A DNA stretch of 5,286 bases from Chloroflexota bacterium (GTDB lineage: Bacteria > Chloroflexota > Dehalococcoidia > Lucifugimonadales > UBA3495): the NCBI GenBank assembly GCA_022562335.1, contig JADFPM010000191.1, positions 1 through 5,286 of the forward strand, in the 5' to 3' direction. Shown here in pieces: positions 1 to 5,152 of the stretch. The notes beneath the pieces were generated by a model. The model saw only the letters and a list, made by a program, of their open reading frames with translations. It ran no database searches and was not told the origin of the DNA. A program made the position numbers and the translations under genes. The number at the start of each line of letters is the position of its first letter. Position 1 is the first letter of the stretch.

Positions 1-24
1 GTAATCAAATTCAGCCGCGTACAT
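1..24 (-). CDS. Medium (FAD-binding) subunit of the molybdenum hydroxylase, N-terminal 8 codons only
   Basis: The minus strand opens with ATG at 24-22 and reads MYAAEFDY before the window ends. This short N-terminus matches the usual start of the FAD-binding CoxM/CutM-type subunit, which accepts electrons from the [2Fe-2S] subunit and passes them to an external acceptor. An AGGGAG ribosome binding site lies at 37-32, seven bases upstream. It is the third gene of the operon after the small and large subunits, 60 bases beyond the large-subunit stop. The call rests on the octapeptide, the ribosome binding site and the operon context. The rest of the gene lies outside the window, so FAD motifs cannot be checked. 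Confidence 0.72.
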
Positions 25-84
25 GGCTTATCTCCCTTTTCACCGTGTTGATGCGGATGCCCGTGTTGCCCCGTGGGTTGATGC
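25..84 (-). other. Spacer between large and medium subunit genes, with RBS and short repeats
   Basis: This 60-base gap is longer than the 3-base gap between the first two operon genes. On the minus strand it ends with the AGGGAG ribosome binding site (37-32) of the FAD subunit. On the plus strand it contains three related words: CCGTGTTGATGC at 43-54, CCGTGTTG at 61-68 and CCGTGGGTTGATGC at 71-84. I see no terminator or promoter, so the three genes are probably co-transcribed. Confidence 0.5.
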
Positions 85-2439
85 CTATTTCCCCCCGGTC
101 GTCTGATGTATGGCCCGCCAGACCTTTTCCGGGGTCAATGGCATGTCCAGCTTGGTGACTCCCAGAGGTTTGAGAGCATCTAGGACCGCATTGTAGATGG
201 TCACGGTCGACGCTATCGCGCCGGTCTCTCCTACGCCTTTCACCCCCAATGGATTATGCGGCGAAGGTGTGACCGTGGAGGCGGTTTCAATGTCCGGCAG
301 CATATGTGCCCGGGGCACCGCATAGTCCAGCAACGAACCCGTGAGCAGCTGGCCGTTGTCGTTGTACACCGCGCCTTCCCACAGAGCCTGGCCCGCTCCC
401 TGGACCACTCCTCCGCAAACCTGGCCGTCAACGATCACCGGATTGATTTGCGGACCGCAGTCGTCCACCGCCAGGTACTGCCGCAGTTGGATGAACCCGT
501 TGTCCGGGTCCACGATGACCACCGCCACGTGGGTGCCGAAGGGAAAGGTGAAGTTGGGAGGGTCGTAGAAAGTAGTGGCCTCAAACCCCGGTTCCATGCC
601 TTCCGGCATATTCCACGCGACGTTGGCGCTGAACGCGATTTCCTGGATGGTCTTGTTCTGGTCGGGCGACCCCCTCACGAAGAACTTGCCATCTTCGTAT
701 TCTATGTCCGCTTCCGCGGCCTCCAACAGGTGCGCCGCGAGTATCTTGCCTTTCTCTTTGAGTTTCCTGGCGCTGAGGGCCAATGCACCGCCGCCGACCA
801 CGGTGGTCCGGCTTCCGTAGGTGCCCCAGCCCATGGGCGTTTTGTCGGTGTCTCCATGAATCAAGTCCACATCTTCCACCGGCACGCCCAATTCGTCGGA
901 GATGATCTGGGCGAAGGTGGTCTCCTCCCCTTGGCCATGGGGAGAGGTGCCGGTCAATAACGTCACTTTACCCGTGGGATGGAAGCGGACCGTGGCGCTC
1001 TCCCACAGGCCTCCGGCGAATCCTATCGCCCCGGCCACCTGGGAGGGGCCCAGGCCGCATATCTCGCAGTAGCAGGATACCCCAATGCCCATATAGGTTC
1101 CCTGCTCCCGGAGCCGCGCCTGTTCTTCTCTAAGCTGCTGGTAACCGGCCCGGTCCAGGGCCGTGTCAAGGTTCATTTCATAGTCACCGCTGTCATAGGT
1201 GAGGCCTAGAGGTATGTCGTGGCCATCCTCAAACTTGGGTATCAGGTTTCGGCGGCGGATCTCCACCGGGTCCTCACCCAGTTCATCGGCCAGCAGGTTA
1301 ACCAAACGCTCGATCAAGAAAGTCGCTTCCGGCCGGCCGGCTCCCCGATACAGGTCCACCGGGGTAGTATTGGTGAACACGCCGTATATATCCGCCTTGA
1401 GGGCAGGTATGTCGTAGGGACCGGAATACATCAATCCGTGCAGGATGGTGGGAATCCCGGTGGCAGCCATCGAGAGATACGCCCCCATGCCGGCGTAAAC
1501 CACGGAGCGGAGCCCGGTTATCTTCCCGGCGCGGGTAGCGGCGAGTTCCACGTGTTGAATATGGTCCCGGCCATGTATAGTGGCCTGGTAATTCTCCGAC
1601 CGGGTCTCGGTCCACTTCACCGGGCGTCCCAGCCGCATGGAGCAGAAAACGGCGATCATTTCGTCCGCGTACAGCGGAGCTTTGCTGCCGAAACCTCCGC
1701 CCACCTCAGGCGCGATAACGCGAACCTTGTGCTCGGGCACGCCCGTGACCATGGAGGTAAGAAGCCGGCAAATGTGGGGGTTTTGGGTGGTGCTCCACAG
1801 GGTCAACTCACCCGCTCGGCCCAACCAGCTGGCCACTGCTGACCGGGGCTCGATCGCATTGGGAATCAGCTTCTGCTGGACGATGGTTTCCCGAATCAAC
1901 ACCTCCGGCGAAGCGAAGGCGGCATCGACGTCGCCGCCCGACGCCACCCAGTGGAAAGCCTGGTTGTTGGGCGCGTCATCGTGAAGCTGGGGCGCGCCGT
2001 CCTGGAACGCAGCTTCGGGGTTGACCACAACGGGCAACGTCTCGTAGTCAACGGTGATCAACTCCAATGCGTCCTCGGCTTGGTGCCGGGTTTCAGCCAC
2101 CACCACTGCCACGGCGTCGCCCACGTAACGCACCACATCCTTGGCTATCGCCGGATGGTCTACGGTTTTGGAATCGGAGTCCGGCACCACCCAGGCGCAG
2201 GGTATCGGATTCAAAACACCATCGGTGTCCGCACCGGTATAGACCGCTATCACGCCGGGTGCCGAACCGGCGGCGCTGGTGTCGACCCTGGTAATCCTGG
2301 CGTGGGCGTGAGGGCTGCGCAGGATCGCCGCATGGACCGTCCCCGCCAACTGAATATCGTCGGTATAGGTCGCCTGGCCGGTGATCAGCCGCGGATCCTC
2401 GCGCCGGCGAATGCCCGAACCAAATATCCTGGTGGTCAT
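85..2439 (-). CDS. Large molybdopterin-binding subunit, xanthine dehydrogenase / CoxL-type hydroxylase (form II-like)
   Basis: This 784-residue protein is the catalytic subunit of a molybdenum hydroxylase. It binds the Mo-pterin (probably cytosine dinucleotide) cofactor and hydroxylates or oxidises a small substrate, handing electrons to the [2Fe-2S] subunit. Visible order: an a/b-hammerhead domain (about 19-135), first cofactor domain (about 155-400) with AIEPRSAVA at 195-203 and GGGFGSK at 247-253, and second cofactor domain (about 425 onward) with GQGEET at 502-507 and GTYGSRTT at 539-546. The catalytic Glu is E738 in KGVGETG. The active-site loop is YRGAGRPE (364-371), as in form II/BMS-type proteins. 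It lacks the Cys of the AYxCSFR loop that holds copper in form I CO dehydrogenase, so CO oxidation is doubtful. Length is normal for the family. The ATG at 2439 has GGAGGG six bases upstream and no closer competitor. Aldehyde, purine or other aromatic heterocycle oxidation are all possible; the sequence does not decide. Confidence 0.93.
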   Translation of the reverse strand: MTTRIFGSGIRRREDPRLITGQATYTDDIQLAGTVHAAILRSPHAHARITRVDTSAAGSAPGVIAVYTGADTDGVLNPIPCAWVVPDSDSKTVDHPAIAKDVVRYVGDAVAVVVAETRHQAEDALELITVDYETLPVVVNPEAAFQDGAPQLHDDAPNNQAFHWVASGGDVDAAFASPEVLIRETIVQQKLIPNAIEPRSAVASWLGRAGELTLWSTTQNPHICRLLTSMVTGVPEHKVRVIAPEVGGGFGSKAPLYADEMIAVFCSMRLGRPVKWTETRSENYQATIHGRDHIQHVELAATRAGKITGLRSVVYAGMGAYLSMAATGIPTILHGLMYSGPYDIPALKADIYGVFTNTTPVDLYRGAGRPEATFLIERLVNLLADELGEDPVEIRRRNLIPKFEDGHDIPLGLTYDSGDYEMNLDTALDRAGYQQLREEQARLREQGTYMGIGVSCYCEICGLGPSQVAGAIGFAGGLWESATVRFHPTGKVTLLTGTSPHGQGEETTFAQIISDELGVPVEDVDLIHGDTDKTPMGWGTYGSRTTVVGGGALALSARKLKEKGKILAAHLLEAAEADIEYEDGKFFVRGSPDQNKTIQEIAFSANVAWNMPEGMEPGFEATTFYDPPNFTFPFGTHVAVVIVDPDNGFIQLRQYLAVDDCGPQINPVIVDGQVCGGVVQGAGQALWEGAVYNDNGQLLTGSLLDYAVPRAHMLPDIETASTVTPSPHNPLGVKGVGETGAIASTVTIYNAVLDALKPLGVTKLDMPLTPEKVWRAIHQTTGGK

Positions 2440-2442
2440 GGC

Positions 2443-2913
2443 TTACCCTCCCCCCGCTTCGGCGGCGGCCAATGTCGCGCGGACTATGTTCTGGTATCCG
2501 GTGCACCGGCACAGGTTCCCTTCAAGTCCGCGCCGCACCTCTTCGCTGGTGGGATGGGGGTTTCGCTGCAGCAATTCCACCACGGTCATGATCATCCCGG
2601 CCGTGCAGAAGCCGCACTGAAGCCCGTGTTTCTCCCAAAAAGCTTCCTGGACCGGGTGAAGATCGCCATCAGTGGCCAGGCCTTCGATGGTGGTGATGTC
2701 CGCGCCGTCGGCCTGCACGGCAAGACGGGTGCACGATTTGATCGTAGAGCCATTCATCATCACCACACACGCACCGCACTGGCTGGTATCGCAGCCGATC
2801 TTGGTCCCAGTGAGCCCAAGCTCTTCCCGGATGTACTGCACCAGCAACATCCGTGGCTCCACTTCCGACTGATGGCTTTGTCCGTTCACGGTGACCTTAA
2901 TAGGCAGTTTCAC
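2443..2913 (-). CDS. Small [2Fe-2S] subunit of the molybdenum hydroxylase (CoxS/CutS-type)
   Basis: This 156-residue protein carries two [2Fe-2S] clusters and relays electrons from the Mo site of the large subunit to the FAD subunit. The N-terminal plant-ferredoxin-like domain has Cys41, Cys46, Cys49 and Cys61 (GCDTSQCGAC at 40-49). The C-terminal four-helix domain has Cys100, Cys103, Cys135 and Cys137 (QCGFC and GNLCRCTGY). All eight ligands are present and the length is typical. The start is GTG at 2913: GGAGGGG sits six bases upstream and an in-frame TAA at 2934-2932 rules out a longer form. It is the first gene of the operon; its last Gly codons double as the ribosome binding site of the next gene. 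No signal peptide is visible, so the complex is probably cytoplasmic. Confidence 0.94.
   Translation of the reverse strand: MKLPIKVTVNGQSHQSEVEPRMLLVQYIREELGLTGTKIGCDTSQCGACVVMMNGSTIKSCTRLAVQADGADITTIEGLATDGDLHPVQEAFWEKHGLQCGFCTAGMIMTVVELLQRNPHPTSEEVRRGLEGNLCRCTGYQNIVRATLAAAEAGGG
2446..2451 (-). promoter_or_regulatory. Ribosome binding site of the large subunit, inside the last codons of the small subunit
   Basis: GGAGGG on the minus strand lies six bases before the ATG at 2439. It is formed by the final Gly codons of the upstream gene, whose TAA stop (2445-2443) is three bases from the next ATG. This tight arrangement suggests translational coupling of the two subunits. Confidence 0.8.
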
Positions 2914-2919
2914 TGCAAA

Positions 2920-2926
2920 CCCCTCC
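2920..2926 (-). promoter_or_regulatory. Strong ribosome binding site deciding the GTG start of the small subunit
   Basis: GGAGGGG on the minus strand lies six bases upstream of the GTG at 2913. With the in-frame stop just upstream at 2934-2932 it fixes the GTG as start; the first internal Met is residue 22, already inside the ferredoxin fold. Confidence 0.85.
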
Positions 2927-2975
2927 GTCGTTTAGGCGCGTTCAGGCCCCAGGCGATTCAGCATAAAACCGTTGG

Positions 2976-2995
2976 CAGCAGGCGTGGCCTGGCTG
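2976..2995. repeat. Inverted repeat at the predicted start site of the hydroxylase operon
   Basis: CAGGC-GTG-GCCTG at 2979-2991 is a perfect 5-base inverted repeat. With one bulged G at 2991 it extends to CAGC/GCTG on the flanks (2976-2979 and 2992-2995). It lies at roughly +3 to +22 of the transcript predicted from the promoter at 3033-3005. It could be a repressor operator or a hairpin at the 5' end of the mRNA. The function is inferred from position only. Confidence 0.4.
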
Positions 2996-3004
2996 ATGGG
3001 AGCG

Positions 3005-3033
3005 AGTATATACTGGGCCAATTACCCCGTCAA
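3005..3033 (-). promoter_or_regulatory. Sigma70-type promoter of the hydroxylase operon
   Basis: Reading the minus strand, TTGACG (3033-3028) and TATACT (3010-3005) each match five of six consensus bases and are separated by exactly 17 bases. Transcription should begin near 2998, giving a leader of about 85 bases before the GTG at 2913. The -10 lies in the palindrome AGTATATACT (3005-3014). No equally good promoter is visible elsewhere in the gap for this direction. Confidence 0.65.
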
Positions 3034-3058
3034 CGAACGCCCTTAACCGAGCCTGCGG

Positions 3059-3088
3059 TTGCGCCGTTATCCCCTGCGGGCCTATGAT
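3059..3088 (+). promoter_or_regulatory. Candidate lysA promoter (weak -35)
   Basis: TATGAT at 3083-3088 matches five of six -10 bases. The best -35 is TTGCGC at 3059-3064, with a spacing of 18 and only three matches. Start would be near 3095, giving a leader of about 94 bases that contains the hairpins at 3100-3152. A direct repeat CCTGCGG (3052-3058 and 3073-3079, 21 bases apart) brackets the -35 and could be an activator or repressor site. Confidence 0.33.
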
Positions 3089-3099
3089 TGCCCTACTGT

Positions 3100-3152
3100 G
3101 GTCCACGGAATTCGTGGGCCGGTGCAGCGGCAACACGCCGGCGGTCCCCGCC
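3100..3152 (+). promoter_or_regulatory. lysA leader with overlapping hairpins, possible attenuator-like element
   Basis: Three pairings can be drawn. Stem A: 3100-3107 with 3113-3120 (GGTCCACG/CGTGGGCC, one G-U, loop GAATT). Stem B: 3118-3122 with 3138-3142 (GCCGG/CCGGC), extendable by TG/CA with a bulge. Stem C: 3140-3144 with 3148-3152 (GGCGG/CCGCC, three-base loop), followed by ATCATTTT. B shares bases with both A and C, so A plus C competes with B. That is the layout of a switch upstream of the lysA ribosome binding site. I could not match it to a lysine riboswitch or a T-box. It may be chance in GC-rich DNA. Confidence 0.3.
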
Positions 3153-3172
3153 ATCATTTTGACAAATCCCTC

Positions 3173-3180
3173 AGGGAGAG
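3173..3180 (+). promoter_or_regulatory. Ribosome binding site deciding the lysA start
   Basis: AGGGAGAG lies eight bases before the ATG at 3189. An in-frame ATG further upstream at 3084 has no comparable site and would add 35 residues unlike the family, so 3189 is preferred. Confidence 0.8.
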
Positions 3181-3188
3181 CCCAAGCC

Positions 3189-4511
3189 ATGACCCCGGAA
3201 GCGATGATCCCCCAGACAGTCCTACCCCAAGGCGCCACGGTCAACGGCCAGGGGCATCTGGTGATCGGCGGCTGTGACACCCTGGACCTCGCCGACGAAT
3301 TCGGCACACCGGTCTATATCCTGGACGAAGAATCCCTGCGCCAAAAATGCCGCCGGTTCGTGCAGGAATTCCAGAAACGCCACCCGGCGACCCAGGTGGT
3401 TTACGCCTCAAAAGCCTACATCAACCCGGCCCTGGCCAAGATATTCGCCGAGGAAGGCCTGGGCTTGGACGTGGTTTCCGGCGGTGAGTTGGCCCTTGCC
3501 AAAAGCGTCGATTTCCCCCTTGACCAGGTCTATTTCCACGGCAACAACAAGTCGCCCCAGGAACTGGCCGAAGCCGTGGAGAACAACATCGGGTGGGTGG
3601 TTTTAGACAGTTTTCACGAACTGGAGATACTCAACGCCATCGCCGGCGATGCGGGCAAGATCCAAAACGTGCTGATACGGGTGTCCCCGGGCATCGACCC
3701 CCACACCCACGCTCACACCACCACCGGCATATTGGATTCCAAGTTTGGGTTTTCCATACAGACGGGCCACGCCGCCCAGGCGATCCGCCAAACGTTGCAA
3801 GCGGCCAATCTTAGCCTGCGGGGCCTCCATTTCCACCTGGGCTCACCGATATTCGAATTGGAGCCTTACCGGGCGGCCGTCGACCTGGTCATCCGGTTTG
3901 CCTCCGAGTTCAGGGAGGACGGCCTGGAACTCAAGGAATTCAGCCCCGGCGGCGGCTTTGCCATCGCCTACACCCGCGACCAGGAACCACCGGATGTCGG
4001 CGAATACGCCGAAGCGATCGTCTCCACCATGATCTCCACCTGCCAGGAACTTTCCATGCCACTGCCCCGGCTGATCATAGAGCCGGGCCGTTCCATCATC
4101 GGCCCCGCCGGGGTGGCCCTTTACCGCGTCGGCACCATCAAGGACATACCTGGGGTTCGCCGGTACGTCAGCGTGGATGGCGGGATGGGGGATAACATCC
4201 GGCCCGCCCTGTATCAAGCCGTTTACGAGGTCATCGCCGCCGGCAAAGCAGACCAGAAACCTTCTCGCAAGGTGACGATAGCCGGCAAATACTGCGAGTC
4301 GGGCGACCTGCTGGCCACGGATATAATGCTGCCCGAGATGGAAACCGGCGACATCATCGCCATCCCCGCCGCCGGCGCCTATTGCCCGTCCATGGCCAGC
4401 AACTACAACCTGAATCCCCGCCCCCCTATGGTTCTGGTCCGCAACGGGGAAAGCCGCCTGATACGCCGCCGGGAGAGCTACCAGGACATGATGCACTGCG
4501 ACGTGGTGTGA
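3189..4511 (+). CDS. lysA: Diaminopimelate decarboxylase
   Basis: This 440-residue cytoplasmic enzyme is a PLP-dependent fold type III decarboxylase that converts meso-diaminopimelate to L-lysine, the last step of lysine synthesis. The N-terminal alanine-racemase-like barrel has the PLP lysine K75 in VVYASKAYIN, HFHLGS at 214-219, the phosphate-binding SPGGGF at 252-257 and EPGRS at 298-302. The C-terminal beta domain carries CESGD at 369-373 and GAYCPSMASNYN at 396-407. EPGR together with CESGD points to diaminopimelate rather than ornithine or arginine, since ornithine decarboxylases have an Asp-type motif there. The length is normal and all key residues are present, so it should be active. 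The start at 3189 is set by AGGGAGAG. It is divergent from the hydroxylase operon and 73 bases ahead of the HNH gene on the same strand. Confidence 0.95.
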   Translation: MTPEAMIPQTVLPQGATVNGQGHLVIGGCDTLDLADEFGTPVYILDEESLRQKCRRFVQEFQKRHPATQVVYASKAYINPALAKIFAEEGLGLDVVSGGELALAKSVDFPLDQVYFHGNNKSPQELAEAVENNIGWVVLDSFHELEILNAIAGDAGKIQNVLIRVSPGIDPHTHAHTTTGILDSKFGFSIQTGHAAQAIRQTLQAANLSLRGLHFHLGSPIFELEPYRAAVDLVIRFASEFREDGLELKEFSPGGGFAIAYTRDQEPPDVGEYAEAIVSTMISTCQELSMPLPRLIIEPGRSIIGPAGVALYRVGTIKDIPGVRRYVSVDGGMGDNIRPALYQAVYEVIAAGKADQKPSRKVTIAGKYCESGDLLATDIMLPEMETGDIIAIPAAGAYCPSMASNYNLNPRPPMVLVRNGESRLIRRRESYQDMMHCDVV

Positions 4512-4539
4512 GGGGGGGTTGGGGCCGTGGGGCCCAGGG
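4512..4539 (+). other. G-rich tract after the lysA stop, putative G-quadruplex motif
   Basis: Directly after the TGA stop (4509-4511) come runs of seven, four, four and three G, separated by 2, 4 and 4 bases. This fits the usual four-run G-quadruplex pattern on the coding strand and so in the mRNA. A competing hairpin GGGCC/GGCCC (4522-4526 with 4531-4535) is possible. No T-run follows, so it is not an ordinary intrinsic terminator. No promoter for the next gene is evident in the 73-base spacer. Confidence 0.5.
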
Positions 4540-4574
4540 TTCGGATCGCGTAAATGAACTGGCTGGCAACGACA

Positions 4575-4579
4575 AGAGG
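4575..4579 (+). promoter_or_regulatory. Ribosome binding site deciding the HNH gene start
   Basis: AGAGG is followed by TGAAC and then ATG at 4585, a classic spacing. The in-frame GTG at 4579 overlaps the ribosome binding site itself, so the ATG two codons later is the better start. Confidence 0.7.
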
Positions 4580-4584
4580 TGAAC

Positions 4585-5133
4585 ATGAACCTTGCTGGAA
4601 TCAAACGGCACCTGCGGCCATATTCAATAACTCGGAATCGGAAAACCACCATCAATCATGCCTTTGCTTCAGCGCTAGCCCCGTGCGATGATTACAATGA
4701 GGCGCGATTGACCCAGGCCATGTCTCTGCTCGGCCAAACGGACCTCAACGACCTCCAGTGTGTGTATTGCCCCTCCCCAGCCACCTCGTGGGACCATTTG
4801 GTGGGCCTGGTCAAGAACTCCCAATTGAGCGGGTACGGCCATCAAATCGGAAACCTTGTACCTTGCTGCCAAGCCTGTAACTCATCTAAGGGGAACAAAG
4901 ACTGGCGCCTGTACTTGGGAGAAACCATAGCAGATGCAGTACAACGTCAGAGGATTGAACAGACTCTCGAGAAATATCTTCATACTTATTCCAGGGAAAT
5001 CGATTTGCAACGGGTGCAGGAAGAAAACCCAAGTGAATGGCAAAGATACAACGAGATCAAGGGGCAAATCATAGATCTGATGTCGGAGGCGGACGGGTTG
5101 GCGGACAGCCTCCGATTGAACGTAATTACTTAG
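4585..5133 (+). CDS. HNH endonuclease family protein
   Basis: This 182-residue protein carries an HNH (bba-metal) nuclease core. Zinc-type cysteine pairs are CVYC (59-62) and CQAC (95-98). The catalytic-type Asp70-His71 lie in SWDHLVGL, followed by Asn90 in GNLVPCC and NSSKGNKDW at 99-107, so the expected His, Asn and metal-site residues all seem present. The N-terminus (1-30) is basic; the C-terminus (about 115-175) is charged, helical-looking and may be a coiled coil. No methylase or partner gene is visible, so a role in restriction, mobile-element movement or DNA repair cannot be chosen. GC is lower than in lysA (42-45% in three sampled 60-base lines against 62% in a lysA line), which hints at a separate origin. 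It lies 73 bases downstream of lysA on the same strand and could be read from the lysA promoter. Confidence 0.85.
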   Translation: MNLAGIKRHLRPYSITRNRKTTINHAFASALAPCDDYNEARLTQAMSLLGQTDLNDLQCVYCPSPATSWDHLVGLVKNSQLSGYGHQIGNLVPCCQACNSSKGNKDWRLYLGETIADAVQRQRIEQTLEKYLHTYSREIDLQRVQEENPSEWQRYNEIKGQIIDLMSEADGLADSLRLNVIT

Positions 5134-5152
5134 AAGGTAGTTACTTAAAAGG
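5126..5152 (+). repeat. Short tandem direct repeat across the HNH stop codon
   Basis: TTACTTAGAAGG (5126-5137) recurs as TTACTTAAAAGG (5141-5152), 11 of 12 bases alike with a 15-base period. The first copy contains the TAG stop of the HNH gene. It may be replication slippage or part of a target-site or regulatory repeat; two copies are too few to tell. Confidence 0.45.

Noticed and set aside
3009..3014. Rightward -10 (TATACT) in the palindrome AGTATATACT for lysA
   Set aside because: No acceptable -35 lies 16-18 bases upstream (GGCCTG at 17), whereas the leftward reading has a near-perfect partner.
1951..3087. 378-codon open frame on the plus strand opposite the hydroxylase genes
   Set aside because: It runs antisense to two genes with full family motifs and its product has no recognisable domain; it is a by-product of GC-rich codon bias.
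3098..3120. T-box riboswitch core near GTGGTCCACGG
   Set aside because: It resembles the T-box word but lacks the A after TGGT, no stem I with a Lys specifier is evident, and the segment is better explained as a simple hairpin.
3159..3164. Perfect TTGACA box just before lysA
   Set aside because: A -10 at 17 bases would fall at 3182-3187 (CCAAGC), between the ribosome binding site and the ATG; no usable -10 exists, so it is probably chance.
3084..3188. Longer lysA reading frame starting at ATG 3084
   Set aside because: The extra 35 residues do not resemble the family N-terminus, no ribosome binding site precedes 3084, and this ATG lies within the candidate -10. The ATG at 3189 has a good site.
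4579..4584. GTG at 4579 as the HNH gene start
   Set aside because: It overlaps the AGAGG ribosome binding site, while the ATG at 4585 has correct spacing.
3843..4655. 270-codon open frame on the minus strand opposite lysA
   Set aside because: Antisense to lysA, low-complexity composition and no family resemblance.
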